Of a stretch of 64,000 nucleotides of DNA, positions 18,012-26,372 are shown piece after piece. The stretch is from Parabacteroides distasonis ATCC 8503 (GTDB lineage Bacteria; Bacteroidota; Bacteroidia; Bacteroidales; Tannerellaceae): assembly GCF_000012845.1 (NCBI RefSeq), contig NC_009615.1, positions 891,501 to 955,500 on the forward strand, read 5' to 3'. The notes under the pieces are model-generated. The model was not told the origin of the DNA. It did no database searches and saw only the letters and a program-made list of their open reading frames with translations. Position 1 is the first letter of the stretch; each line of letters starts with the position of its first letter. The position numbers were made by a program, and so were the translations under genes.

Positions 18012-18019
18012 CAAAGATA
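18012..18019 (-). promoter_or_regulatory. Putative -7 element of the DUF362/iron-sulfur operon
   Basis: Minus strand TATCTTTG, a full match to TAnnTTTG, 71 bases upstream of the DUF362 start. A possible TTG -33 box sits at 18042-18044 with a 22-base spacer, slightly long. Confidence 0.5.
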
Positions 18020-18180
18020 ATGATTATTTTGATATGCGAGTCAACTCCTTTTACAAAGTAGAACTGCTTTTTACTGCAACCCGGGTTGCAGTGATCTTGC
18101 GTAATAAGATAAATTCTTGTCGGAAGGCATATCGGTTCTGATAATATTTTTCTACCTTGCGAGGCAAAAAAACAGATTGT

Positions 18181-18960
18181 ATGGTTTTATATTGTAGAGT
18201 ATCATTGAACGCTTTTGTCGAAAGCTTTCGGACTACCTCGGGGCCTGATTCCTTTTTCACGCTTCCGGCGAAGGGGTTGATGCATATCGTGCCGCAAGAG
18301 GAGATCGAGTATGGGCTTTCCTTGCTTAGGGAGTCTATCGGCTTGTATGAGGAACGCAAAGGGATACCTGTGGAAAAGAGCAAGAAAGCGATGCCCTTTT
18401 TCAGACAGGACAGCCGGATGCTGGTAGGGCCGGAGATAGGCATGTACGTGATCCCTTTGTATGAGGAACCCGGTGAGCCGGCCCAGTCTGCCGAGCCTTC
18501 TCTGGTCCTTGAGCTGGACTATCAGTCGTTGGGCGAGCTTTGCCTGTTCGAGAATTATTCCCTGTTGTCCTGCAAGTATGAGAAGGAGCCTATCTTGAAC
18601 CATTTTACGGCACAATTGGAAAAGGAATACGATACCTTCTTTTTTGATGAGGAGCACACGGGCTTTACGCCTGATTCCCGCTTTTTCTCGATGCTGTGTA
18701 ACGCCTGTCTGGAGGTGAAGCAGCCTTCCTCGGTGGGGGATAAGGAATGGCGGTTGGCCTCGCTGCAAGCTACGGATGAGGTGCTCTATCGTTATGAGCA
18801 TGGAAACTTGATCCCATACGTTCCGATATCGATGCCGGTAGACTGCCTGAAACGGGTTTATCTGGAAGATTTCCGGCGACAGCCCTTATTATTCGGGACT
18901 TTGAATGGTTTCTTGAAAAGCAAGGGACTTCCCGCCGAACAATTACTAAACTTATCATAA
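18181..18960 (+). CDS. Protein of unknown function (distant DUF2971-like appearance)
   Basis: 259 residues from the ATG at 18181. An in-frame TTG at 18157 would add eight residues, but it lies in a probable -7 box (TACCTTGC, 18153-18160), so I prefer the ATG. No signal peptide or membrane segment. The middle region has a run of short strands (PEIGMYVIPLYEEP, LVLELDYQSLGELCLFENY) and helices, and the cysteine content is low. The arrangement vaguely recalls DUF2971 proteins (toxin- or ADP-ribosyl-like folds with an early aromatic/basic motif), but I would not assert homology. It ends 3 bases before the epimerase-like gene, so the two are one operon. That suggests a housekeeping or sugar-related role, but nothing specific is visible. 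Confidence 0.6.
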   Translation: MVLYCRVSLNAFVESFRTTSGPDSFFTLPAKGLMHIVPQEEIEYGLSLLRESIGLYEERKGIPVEKSKKAMPFFRQDSRMLVGPEIGMYVIPLYEEPGEPAQSAEPSLVLELDYQSLGELCLFENYSLLSCKYEKEPILNHFTAQLEKEYDTFFFDEEHTGFTPDSRFFSMLCNACLEVKQPSSVGDKEWRLASLQATDEVLYRYEHGNLIPYVPISMPVDCLKRVYLEDFRRQPLLFGTLNGFLKSKGLPAEQLLNLS

Positions 18961-18963
18961 GGA

Positions 18964-19845
18964 ATGAAGACAGTATCAAATCAAGAACTAACGATCCGTG
19001 TCTCCGAACATGGAGCGGAGTTGAGTAGTATCGTAGCGAACGCTACGGGAAAGGAGTATCTCTGGCAAGCGGACCCCGCTTTCTGGAAACGTCATTCCCC
19101 AGTATTGTTCCCGATCGTCGGGAGCGTATGGAATACCGAGTATCGGAACGAGGGAACCGTGTATCCGCTGTCGCAGCACGGCTTTGCACGGGATATGGAT
19201 TTTACGTTGATCGCTGAGGCGGAGAACGAGTTGCGTTTCGCGCTGGAAAGTACCCCGGACACGCTGAGAGCCTATCCGTTCCCTTTCCTTCTGGAGATCG
19301 GGTATCGTTTGGAGGGCAATAAGGTGGAGGTGCTTTGGCGTGTGAAGAATACGGGAGATAAGACGATGCATTTCCAGATCGGCGCTCATCCGGCTTTCCT
19401 GTACCCGAATTATGAGGTGGATCAACCGGATCGAGGGTATTTCGCTTTCGATGTGAAAAAAGATCTCGTATACCGTGCGCTGGTGGAAAAAGGGTGCGTA
19501 GGGGACGTGGTTCGTCCGGTACCTTTGGATGTGGACGGCTTGCTGCCGTTGAATATCCATACGTTCGATATCGATACGTTTATCTTGGAAGATAGCCAGA
19601 TTAAGCGGGTGGACTTATTGGATGTGGAGAAACGTCCGTACCTTTCGCTCACCTTTACGGCTCCGGTGGTAGGCTTATGGTCTCCGCCTACGAGAAACGC
19701 TCCGTTTGTCTGTATCGAACCTTGGTATGGGCGTTGCGACCGGGTGGATTATACGGGTGAGTATAAAGACCGGGATTGGGTATGGCATTTGGAACCGGGA
19801 GAGGTCTTCGATGCCTCCTATACGATAGAGATAGCGGGGGCTTGA
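18964..19845 (+). CDS. Aldose 1-epimerase family protein (GalM/YeaD-like)
   Basis: 293 residues, the usual size for the cytosolic aldose-epimerase-like group. The beta-sandwich begins with TIRVSEHGAELSSIV. Active-site runs are LFPIVGSVWNTEYR and YPLSQHGFARDMDF (H of QHGFAR), the second catalytic histidine is in FQIGAHPAFLYP, and the C-terminal FVCIEPWYGRCD carries the acidic base. Proteins of this type interconvert alpha and beta anomers of hexoses or hexose 6-phosphates. The exact sugar is not predictable. It follows the unknown gene at 18181 by 3 bases and ends before a strong hairpin. No galactose genes are near, so a galM name is not justified. Confidence 0.88.
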   Translation: MKTVSNQELTIRVSEHGAELSSIVANATGKEYLWQADPAFWKRHSPVLFPIVGSVWNTEYRNEGTVYPLSQHGFARDMDFTLIAEAENELRFALESTPDTLRAYPFPFLLEIGYRLEGNKVEVLWRVKNTGDKTMHFQIGAHPAFLYPNYEVDQPDRGYFAFDVKKDLVYRALVEKGCVGDVVRPVPLDVDGLLPLNIHTFDIDTFILEDSQIKRVDLLDVEKRPYLSLTFTAPVVGLWSPPTRNAPFVCIEPWYGRCDRVDYTGEYKDRDWVWHLEPGEVFDASYTIEIAGA

Positions 19846-19866
19846 TCGCTTCGTTGATATTTGCCG

Positions 19867-19905
19867 TAGGCAGACGACGCTGATTATATCGTGATCGTCT
19901 GCCTA
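19867..19905. terminator. Bidirectional terminator between the epimerase and trkA genes
   Basis: Perfect 11-base arms TAGGCAGACGA (19867-19877) and TCGTCTGCCTA (19895-19905) with a 17-base loop, followed on the plus strand by a T-rich stretch. It sits in the 69-base gap between convergent genes. Confidence 0.75.
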
Positions 19906-19914
19906 TGTTTTGTT

Positions 19915-20601
19915 TTAGATGTTGGCTATTTTATTTAATAGCTCCATCTTCCCGAATAAGATCAGTAGATCATCCGCCTCGATCACCAATTCCTCGGTGA
20001 TGCGGCTGATAACCTTGTATTCTGTCTGTGTGAGCCCGATCAGGTTCTTTTTCTCGTAAGGGCGTTCGATCGCTATCAGATGGATACCGAAATTCTCCTC
20101 GAAATCGATGTTCTTGATGGTTTGCCCGACAAGAGTGGCCGGTGTCTTGATCTTATAGAGATGTTCCGTATCGGTTACTTTATACCAATGCCTGAACAGG
20201 CCGCCTAAAGACGCTTGGGAGGTATACATCGTAGAGAAATCCTCTTCCGGTGTGATAATCTCGCTTACCCCGATCGCACGGATCACAGTCTCATGGATCG
20301 ATGAGATCGCCCGCACGATCAGTTTGCCCGCATCCAGACTCTTCAATAAAGCGACGGTCTGAACGGAAGTCCCGAAATCCTTACCGAATGTTACGATAAT
20401 GGCATCCATCTCGCTCAATGGCAGGGTGCTCAATGCCTCTTTGTCCGTGGAGTCCAAGGCGATCGCCCCCGCTATGTCGTTCTTTAGCATATCGACACGA
20501 TGCAGATCCATGTCTACGCCGATCACCTCATTGCCGACACGTGTCAAGTCCTTCGCTATCGCACGTCCTAAATTCCCTAATCCGATTACTAAATATTTCA
20601 T
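19915..20601 (-). CDS. trkA: Trk/Ktr potassium-channel regulatory subunit (RCK protein)
   Basis: 228 residues, one RCK_N plus one RCK_C domain, so the half-length KtrA-like form. The Rossmann motif VIGLGNLGRAIAKDL with D29/D31 (VIGVDMDLHRVD) binds NAD(H) or ATP; RCK_C (about 135-215) would bind a ligand such as c-di-AMP. It forms a cytoplasmic ring that gates the TrkH/KtrB pore encoded just upstream, and the two genes are 12 bases apart on the same strand. Adenine nucleotides control uptake in relatives. The gene name is by family; ktrA would fit equally. Confidence 0.9.
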   Translation of the reverse strand: MKYLVIGLGNLGRAIAKDLTRVGNEVIGVDMDLHRVDMLKNDIAGAIALDSTDKEALSTLPLSEMDAIIVTFGKDFGTSVQTVALLKSLDAGKLIVRAISSIHETVIRAIGVSEIITPEEDFSTMYTSQASLGGLFRHWYKVTDTEHLYKIKTPATLVGQTIKNIDFEENFGIHLIAIERPYEKKNLIGLTQTEYKVISRITEELVIEADDLLILFGKMELLNKIANI

Positions 20602-20613
20602 GCTATCTTATTT

Positions 20614-22434
20614 TTACATTAATATATTTTCTTGTGGATATGTATAGTCCTTTTTCGTGTATTCCTTGCAGAAACTTACGAGGAAGGCCAATACCCCGAT
20701 ACGTCCGACCAGCATCGTGCTGATAATGATGATTTTCCCGATAGGGGTGAGGTGAGGGGTATAATCGATACTCAAGCCTACGGTACTCAAGGCGGAAACA
20801 ACCTCGAACAATAGGGAGAACAGCGGCGCCCCTTTTTCCGTATAGGATAATACCCACGTAGCGATCGCCACCCACATGAAGTACATCATGATGATAGCGA
20901 ATGCCCGGCGGATGGCGAATGGGGCGATCTCCCGTTTTCTCACTTCCACTTTATCTTTCTCACGTGCGGCGTTCAAGGTCGTAACCAGAGCTACGAAAAC
21001 GGTGGTCACTTTCAATCCGCCGCCGGTGGACATAGGGGCGGCTCCGATTACCATAAGGATCAACGTCAGCATTAAGGTCGGAGGGGCCAATGTAGCCATA
21101 TCCGCTACGTTGAATCCTGCCGTTCTAGGCGTGACGGCGCCTAAGAACGCATTTGCCAGTTTCCCCCGCAGGGGAAGGTCGCCCAAGGTATTGTCATACT
21201 CGAAAAAGAGGTAGAAAGCCGTTCCGGTAATTAACAGGATCAAGGTAGATATAACAACAATGTACGTATGTACATTAATAATACGGGGCGTATGGATATA
21301 ATGCTTTTGCTTACCGATCAATATCTTGATACCATTCATCAGCAAGTGATGCAAGAGTTTCAGGTAATTGAAGACGATCGGGAAGCCCAAGCCTCCGAAT
21401 ATAATCAGCATGGCTATCCAGAAATGGAGGTTGTACTTATCCGCCACTAACGGATCGTACATATTGCCGCTCAAGGTAGAGATCCCTGCGTTACAAAAAG
21501 CGGACACGGCATGAAACATTGCGTAGAATAATTCCTGCTGCGTACCTCCCGGCAGGCTTCCCCGTACGTCCATATAAATAAAATAGGCACCGATCCCCTC
21601 GATAAACAAGGTCACGAAAAGAATGTTTAAGATGACCCGGAACAACCCTCCCGTCCGATCTTCGTTCAACATATCTTTCAGCATCATCTTGCTCGTAAAA
21701 GAGGATTTCCCCATGAAGGAGAGGGCGAAGAAAGAGGTAAATGTCATGACCCCGATACCGCCGATCTGTATTAAAATCATGATGATAATATGCCCGATAT
21801 GCGTGAAACTAGTGGCTACGTCGACGGTGGTTAGTCCGGTTACGCATACCGAGGTCGTGGAGATAAACAAAGCGTCGATAAACGGGATCCGGTGCGTAGT
21901 GGCGTTCGGCAACGATAGCAACCCGGCCCCGACCAATATCACGAACACGAAACTGAGCAAGAAAAGCAACGAGGGCTTGATCCGTGTCTGCATCAGCGTG
22001 AACGTCTGCCGGGATAAGTGAATCGTGCTAAGCAGCAATAATAAGACATATACGAAGAGAGGTTTCGTAAGGAAAGACAAATAAGGCAAAGAGTGCGCTA
22101 TGGCATCCTTGAAAAATATCTTGCTGGATAATACGGCGAATAAAAGGAAATAGATGCTGATATCGAGATACAACATTTTCTCCTGTATGATTTCTTGGAA
22201 CCTCACCACGTACCGGAGTGTTATGCCCGTGAAAAAAGCAAGCAGGATGAATGGGCGGGAGCGCTCTAGGATATGGACGGAATCGGGTGTCTGTACAAAG
22301 CCGAATTGGTAGATCAATACGAAGAAAGAGGCTAAGGAGGCGAGTAGGATGATCGCTTCCGCTATCCCGTTCAGCAATCCCTTCATTTTACCCCAATAAA
22401 TCAGCCAAGAGAAGTATATGTTTTTTAGATTCAT
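20614..22434 (-). CDS. trkH: Potassium uptake membrane subunit, TrkH/KtrB family
   Basis: 606 residues. Four P-loop repeats form the K+ pore; the filter strands are visible as SVCVTGLTT, SAFCNAGIS, TPRTAGFN and SALSTVGLS, each with the conserved glycine. The N-terminal ~170 residues add four or five extra membrane segments, longer than the standard KtrB. This extension is common in Bacteroidetes but its role is unknown. Product makes an inner-membrane K+ (or Na+-coupled K+) transporter with the RCK subunit next to it. The gene is first in the operon, with a TACATTTG -7 box at 22457-22464. Cation selectivity is inferred from the filter glycines. Confidence 0.92.
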   Translation of the reverse strand: MNLKNIYFSWLIYWGKMKGLLNGIAEAIILLASLASFFVLIYQFGFVQTPDSVHILERSRPFILLAFFTGITLRYVVRFQEIIQEKMLYLDISIYFLLFAVLSSKIFFKDAIAHSLPYLSFLTKPLFVYVLLLLLSTIHLSRQTFTLMQTRIKPSLLFLLSFVFVILVGAGLLSLPNATTHRIPFIDALFISTTSVCVTGLTTVDVATSFTHIGHIIIMILIQIGGIGVMTFTSFFALSFMGKSSFTSKMMLKDMLNEDRTGGLFRVILNILFVTLFIEGIGAYFIYMDVRGSLPGGTQQELFYAMFHAVSAFCNAGISTLSGNMYDPLVADKYNLHFWIAMLIIFGGLGFPIVFNYLKLLHHLLMNGIKILIGKQKHYIHTPRIINVHTYIVVISTLILLITGTAFYLFFEYDNTLGDLPLRGKLANAFLGAVTPRTAGFNVADMATLAPPTLMLTLILMVIGAAPMSTGGGLKVTTVFVALVTTLNAAREKDKVEVRKREIAPFAIRRAFAIIMMYFMWVAIATWVLSYTEKGAPLFSLLFEVVSALSTVGLSIDYTPHLTPIGKIIIISTMLVGRIGVLAFLVSFCKEYTKKDYTYPQENILM

Positions 22435-22456
22435 GTCCGATGTTTTATAAATATAA

Positions 22457-22464
22457 CAAATGTA
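22457..22464 (-). promoter_or_regulatory. Putative -7 element of the trkH-trkA operon
   Basis: Minus strand TACATTTG, a full TAnnTTTG match 22 bases before the trkH start codon. No -33 TTG at the expected distance. Confidence 0.45.
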
Positions 22465-22622
22465 GGAAATAAAAGTTAGAGGTACGTGAAAGCGCCTTCA
22501 TTATTTGTTCTCGTACTAATTGTTTTACTTACATTATGTGTTGTATAGCATATTGTATGATGTACGATACTGAAATATCAGAAAAATAATCAATTAGGAT
22601 GTGCAAAAAAGACCTTTTGTAA

Positions 22623-22659
22623 TTGCTTTGTTTAGAAAAATACTTATATTTGCGCAAAT
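22623..22659 (+). promoter_or_regulatory. Promoter and overlapping candidate operator of the xylose operon
   Basis: -33 TTG at 22623-22625, 19-base spacer, -7 TATATTTG at 22645-22652. A perfect 12-base palindrome ATTTGCGCAAAT (22648-22659) covers the right half of the -7 box and likely the transcript start. A dimeric regulator bound there would block RNA polymerase, so autoregulation by the Nudix regulator encoded next is plausible. Confidence 0.6.
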
Positions 22660-22674
22660 CTAATTACTGATATC

Positions 22675-23415
22675 ATGGATACACAAAACGAGAATAGAGA
22701 GATGCTTTCCCCCTATGTTTCCGTAGACTGCGTTCTTCTCGGCATCAATGATGACAAGCTCACCGTGCTGTTGGCGGAGCGAAAAAGTGAGGAAGGCGAG
22801 TTGATCGGCTATAAAATACCCGGCAGCCTGATCTATGAGAACGAGGATTTAGATGACGCCGCCTATCGGATACTGAATGATTCGACCGGCTTGAAGCGTG
22901 TCCAATTGAAACAATTCCGTTGTTTTGGTTCTCCCGCCCGTACCTCGAACCGGTTGGACGTGATGTGGCTGGAGGCGACATCCAAGGTGAAGATCGGACG
23001 GTTGATCACGGTCGCTTATCTCGCCTTGTGCAAGAACAGCAGGAAGACGTGTCCGGCCGATAAATCCGACTCGATCCGTTGGTGCCCTATCGACGAGCTT
23101 CCTCGCTTGCCATTCGATCATAAAGAGATTATCGAGGCTGCCATACAGGAGATCCGTAATTGGGTGGAGAAGGAGCCCGCTATCATTTTCGACTATATGC
23201 CGATGAAGTTCACGGCGTTCCAGCTTAGGCGCACGTACGAGGTGATCTATAACCGTGAGATGGACGTGCGCAATTTTCATAAGAAGATGAATTCCTTGGA
23301 TTACGTGGTGCCCACGGAGGATATGCAAGACGGGGTCGCCCATCGTGCCGCACGGTATTATCGGTTTGATAAGGTGAAATATAATCAACAACGTTCGAAG
23401 TTTAATAAGATATAA
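22675..23415 (+). CDS. Nudix-related transcriptional regulator of the xylose operon (NrtR/AraR-like)
   Basis: 246 residues: an N-terminal Nudix fold (about 10-150) and a C-terminal winged helix (about 165-240, KFTAFQLRRTYEVIYNREMD). The Nudix box spans residues 50-73, but the catalytic pattern REUxEE is degenerate: it reads R65-I66-L67-N68-D69-S70, so hydrolase activity is very unlikely and the domain serves as a ligand sensor. Nudix-derived regulators of pentose genes are known in Bacteroidetes (AraR of B. thetaiotaomicron). The gene begins the cluster regulator-xylB-xylA-symporter, with 12 bases to xylB, which points to control of xylose use. The effector is probably xylose or a phosphorylated intermediate, which is inference. 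Confidence 0.85.
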   Translation: MDTQNENREMLSPYVSVDCVLLGINDDKLTVLLAERKSEEGELIGYKIPGSLIYENEDLDDAAYRILNDSTGLKRVQLKQFRCFGSPARTSNRLDVMWLEATSKVKIGRLITVAYLALCKNSRKTCPADKSDSIRWCPIDELPRLPFDHKEIIEAAIQEIRNWVEKEPAIIFDYMPMKFTAFQLRRTYEVIYNREMDVRNFHKKMNSLDYVVPTEDMQDGVAHRAARYYRFDKVKYNQQRSKFNKI

Positions 23416-23427
23416 AACCATACGATT

Positions 23428-24912
23428 ATGTGTCTGTTAGGATGTGACATTGGAAGTTCTTCCATCAAGGTCTCTATTGTCGATGAGGAGACCGGGTTAA
23501 CAATAGGTGCGGATTTTTATCCCAAAGAAGAGGCCCCGATCAAGGCGTTGCGCCCGGGGTGGGCGGAGCAAAATCCGGAGGATTGGTGGTCGTACGTGAA
23601 GATCGCTATGAAAGGTGCCATGAGCAAGGCGAAGGTGAAAGGCGAGGATATCAAGGCGATCGGTATCTCGTACCAGATGCATGGCTTGGTGGTGGTGGAC
23701 AAGAAGATGGAGGTGCTTCGTCCATCTATTATCTGGTGCGATAGCCGTGCCGTTCCTTATGGCGAGCGTGCGTTTAAGAATATAGGCGAGAAGCGATGCC
23801 TTTCCCACCTATTGAACTCGCCGGGTAATTTTACCGCTTCCAAGCTGGCTTGGATCAAGGAGTACGAGCCGGATATCTACGACCGTATCCATAAGATCAT
23901 GTTGCCGGGAGATTTCATCGCTATGCGTCTGACGGGGGATATCGTGACTACGGTTTCCGGTTTGTCGGAGGGGATTTTCTGGGACTTCAAGAATAATGCC
24001 TTATCGGAGGAGTTGATGAATTATTATGGATTCAGAAAGGATCTGATCGCCGATATCCGTCCGACGTTCGGTTTGCAGGGCGAGGTTACCGCCTCGGTCG
24101 CGGCCGAGTTGGGACTGAAGAAAGGTACGCCGGTTACCTATCGTGCGGGCGACCAACCGAATAACGCTTTATCATTGAATGTGTTGAATCCGGGCGAGAT
24201 AGCGGCTACCGGTGGGACTTCCGGAGTGGTGTATGGCGTGAACGGCAAGGTGAATTACGATACGCTTTCCCGTGTGAATACGTTCGCCCACGTGAATCAT
24301 ACGATGGAGCAGACCCGCTTGGGTGTCTTGTTGTGCATCAACGGGGTCGGTATCCTTAATTCTTGGATCAAACGGAATATAGCGCCGGAAGGCATCAACT
24401 ATAATGAGTTGAATGATTTGGCGGCTACGGTTCCCATCGGATGCGATGGTCTTTCGATCTTGCCGTTCGGAAACGGGGCGGAGCGTATGTTGCAGAATAA
24501 GCAGATCGATTGCTCGGTTCATGGATTGAACTTCAATATACATACTAAGGCGCATATGGCTAGGGCGGCGCAAGAAGGTATCGTGTTCGCCTTTAAATAC
24601 GGTATGGATATTATGAATGAGATGGGGATCGATATTCAGGTAATCCGTGCGGGGAACGCGAACTTGTTCTTAAGCCCGATCTTCCGGGATGCTTTGGCGG
24701 GCGTGACGGGTACGGTGATCGAACTGTATGATACGAACGGTGCGGTAGGGGCGGCCAAGGGTGCCGGTATGGGTGCCGGTATCTACAAGAACGCGGAAGA
24801 AGCGTTCGCTTCCTTGAAGAAGATCAACGTGATCGAGCCGGACGGTTTCAAGGCGAATGCTTATTGCGGGGCGTTCGAGATTTGGAAGGAACGATTGGAA
24901 CAATCTATTTAA
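23428..24912 (+). CDS. xylB: Xylulokinase
   Basis: 494 residues, FGGY carbohydrate kinase. Phosphorylates D-xylulose to D-xylulose 5-phosphate in the cytosol with ATP. The N-terminal phosphate loop [15 protein letters not shown] and the adenosine-loop regions [12 protein letters not shown] and [19 protein letters not shown] are visible; [10 protein letters not shown] is the conserved xylulokinase signature near the sugar. Length matches the family (about 490). It lies between the Nudix regulator (12 bases before) and xylA (35 bases after) on the same strand. The neighbourhood, rather than the sequence alone, selects xylulose over ribulose or glycerol as the substrate. No oddities seen. Confidence 0.94.
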   Translation: MCLLGCDIGSSSIKVSIVDEETGLTIGADFYPKEEAPIKALRPGWAEQNPEDWWSYVKIAMKGAMSKAKVKGEDIKAIGISYQMHGLVVVDKKMEVLRPSIIWCDSRAVPYGERAFKNIGEKRCLSHLLNSPGNFTASKLAWIKEYEPDIYDRIHKIMLPGDFIAMRLTGDIVTTVSGLSEGIFWDFKNNALSEELMNYYGFRKDLIADIRPTFGLQGEVTASVAAELGLKKGTPVTYRAGDQPNNALSLNVLNPGEIAATGGTSGVVYGVNGKVNYDTLSRVNTFAHVNHTMEQTRLGVLLCINGVGILNSWIKRNIAPEGINYNELNDLAATVPIGCDGLSILPFGNGAERMLQNKQIDCSVHGLNFNIHTKAHMARAAQEGIVFAFKYGMDIMNEMGIDIQVIRAGNANLFLSPIFRDALAGVTGTVIELYDTNGAVGAAKGAGMGAGIYKNAEEAFASLKKINVIEPDGFKANAYCGAFEIWKERLEQSI

Positions 24913-24947
24913 CGGCTGAATTATTTACATTTTTAATACATATTATT

Positions 24948-26276
24948 ATGAGTTACTTTAAAGGAGAGAAAGAATTTTTCCCGGGAATCGGACAAATTCA
25001 GTTTGAGGGACGTGAGTCAAAAAATCCGTTGGCATTTCATTATTATGACGCGGATAAGGTAGTAATGGGTAAGACACTAAAGGATCATTTACGCTTCGCT
25101 ATGGCTTATTGGCATACCTTATGTGCTGAGGGAGGTGATCAGTTTGGTGGTGGAACGAAGACATTCCCTTGGAACGACAGCACGGACGCTATCACCCGCG
25201 CGAAGTACAAGATGGACGCCGCTTTCGAGTTTATGACCAAATGTAATATTCCTTACTATTGCTTCCACGACGTGGACGTGGTGGACGAGGCTCCTACGCT
25301 GGGCGAGTTCGAGAAACGTTTGCAGACGATGGTGGAACATGCCAAGGAGCATCAAGCCGCTACCGGAAAGAAACTGCTATGGTCTACCGCTAACGTGTTC
25401 GGACATAAGCGTTATATGAACGGTGCCGCTACGAACCCTTATTTCCCGACCGTGGCATGCGTCGGCACGCAGATCAAGAACGCTATTGACGCTTGTATCG
25501 CCTTAGGGGGCGAGAACTACGTGTTCTGGGGCGGCCGTGAGGGGTATATGAGCCTATTGAATACGAACATGAAACGTGAGAAGGATCATTTAGCCATGAT
25601 GTTGACGATGGCCCGTGATTATGGCCGCAAGAACGGTTTCAAGGGTACGTTCCTGATCGAGCCGAAACCGATGGAACCGACGAAACATCAATATGACGTG
25701 GATTCGGAGACCGTGATCGGCTTCCTTCGCCATTATGGATTGGACAAGGATTTCGCCTTGAATATCGAGGTGAACCACGCTACCTTGGCCGGACATACAT
25801 TCGAGCATGAATTGCAAGCCGCCGCCGACGCCGGCATGTTGTGCAGTATCGACGCGAACCGTGGCGATTACCAGAATGGTTGGGATACGGATCAATTCCC
25901 GATGGATATCTATGAGCTGGCACAGGCTTGGCTGGTTATCCTTGAGGGAGGTGGCTTGACTACCGGAGGTACGAACTTCGACGCCAAGACCCGCCGTAAT
26001 TCTACGGACTTGGAGGATATCTTCATCGCTCATATCGGTGGTATGGACGCTTTCGCCCGTGCCTTGATGATCGCCGCCGATATCCTTGAGAACTCAGACT
26101 ACCGCAAGATGCGTGCCGAGCGTTACGCTAGTTTCGATGCCGGCGAGGGCAAGGCATTCGAGGATGGCAAGCTTACGCTGGAAGATCTTCGTACGATCGC
26201 TTTGCGTGACGGCGAGCCGAAACAGATCAGCGGTAAGCAGGAATTATACGAGATGATTGTAAATCTGCATATCTAA
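24948..26276 (+). CDS. xylA: Xylose isomerase
   Basis: 442 residues from the ATG at 24948; an in-frame upstream GTG or ATG would add 28 residues overlapping xylB with no family counterpart, so I reject it. Group II xylose isomerase, a TIM barrel that converts D-xylose to D-xylulose and needs two divalent metals. The signature regions are present: [35 protein letters not shown], and [20 protein letters not shown] with the metal-ligand glutamate, then [19 protein letters not shown] with aspartates for both metal sites. Length agrees with the Bacteroidetes enzyme (about 438). It precedes the sugar symporter by 96 bases, with an inverted repeat in between. Confident call. Confidence 0.96.
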   Translation: MSYFKGEKEFFPGIGQIQFEGRESKNPLAFHYYDADKVVMGKTLKDHLRFAMAYWHTLCAEGGDQFGGGTKTFPWNDSTDAITRAKYKMDAAFEFMTKCNIPYYCFHDVDVVDEAPTLGEFEKRLQTMVEHAKEHQAATGKKLLWSTANVFGHKRYMNGAATNPYFPTVACVGTQIKNAIDACIALGGENYVFWGGREGYMSLLNTNMKREKDHLAMMLTMARDYGRKNGFKGTFLIEPKPMEPTKHQYDVDSETVIGFLRHYGLDKDFALNIEVNHATLAGHTFEHELQAAADAGMLCSIDANRGDYQNGWDTDQFPMDIYELAQAWLVILEGGGLTTGGTNFDAKTRRNSTDLEDIFIAHIGGMDAFARALMIAADILENSDYRKMRAERYASFDAGEGKAFEDGKLTLEDLRTIALRDGEPKQISGKQELYEMIVNLHI

Positions 26277-26280
26277 ATAA

Positions 26281-26355
26281 TTGAAAATCGAGAATTGGGA
26301 ATTGAAAATTATCGTGCGTAAGCCCTAGTTTTCAGCTCTCAATTCTCAGTTTTTA
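26281..26355. repeat. Intergenic inverted repeat between xylA and the symporter gene (family B)
   Basis: Arms of about 29 bases (26282-26310 and 26327-26355) agree at 22 of 29 positions. Every difference is a transition; most would become G-U pairs in RNA, so a folded transcript is plausible. Same sequence type as 11427-11482. It could trim or stabilise the xyl transcript between enzyme and transporter. Confidence 0.5.
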
Positions 26356-26372
26356 ATGAATAAATCTATTCC

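Noticed and set aside
24864..24947. Longer reading of xylose isomerase starting 28 codons upstream
   Set aside because: It would overlap xylB, lacks family counterpart, and the ATG at 24948 gives the expected N-terminus and length.
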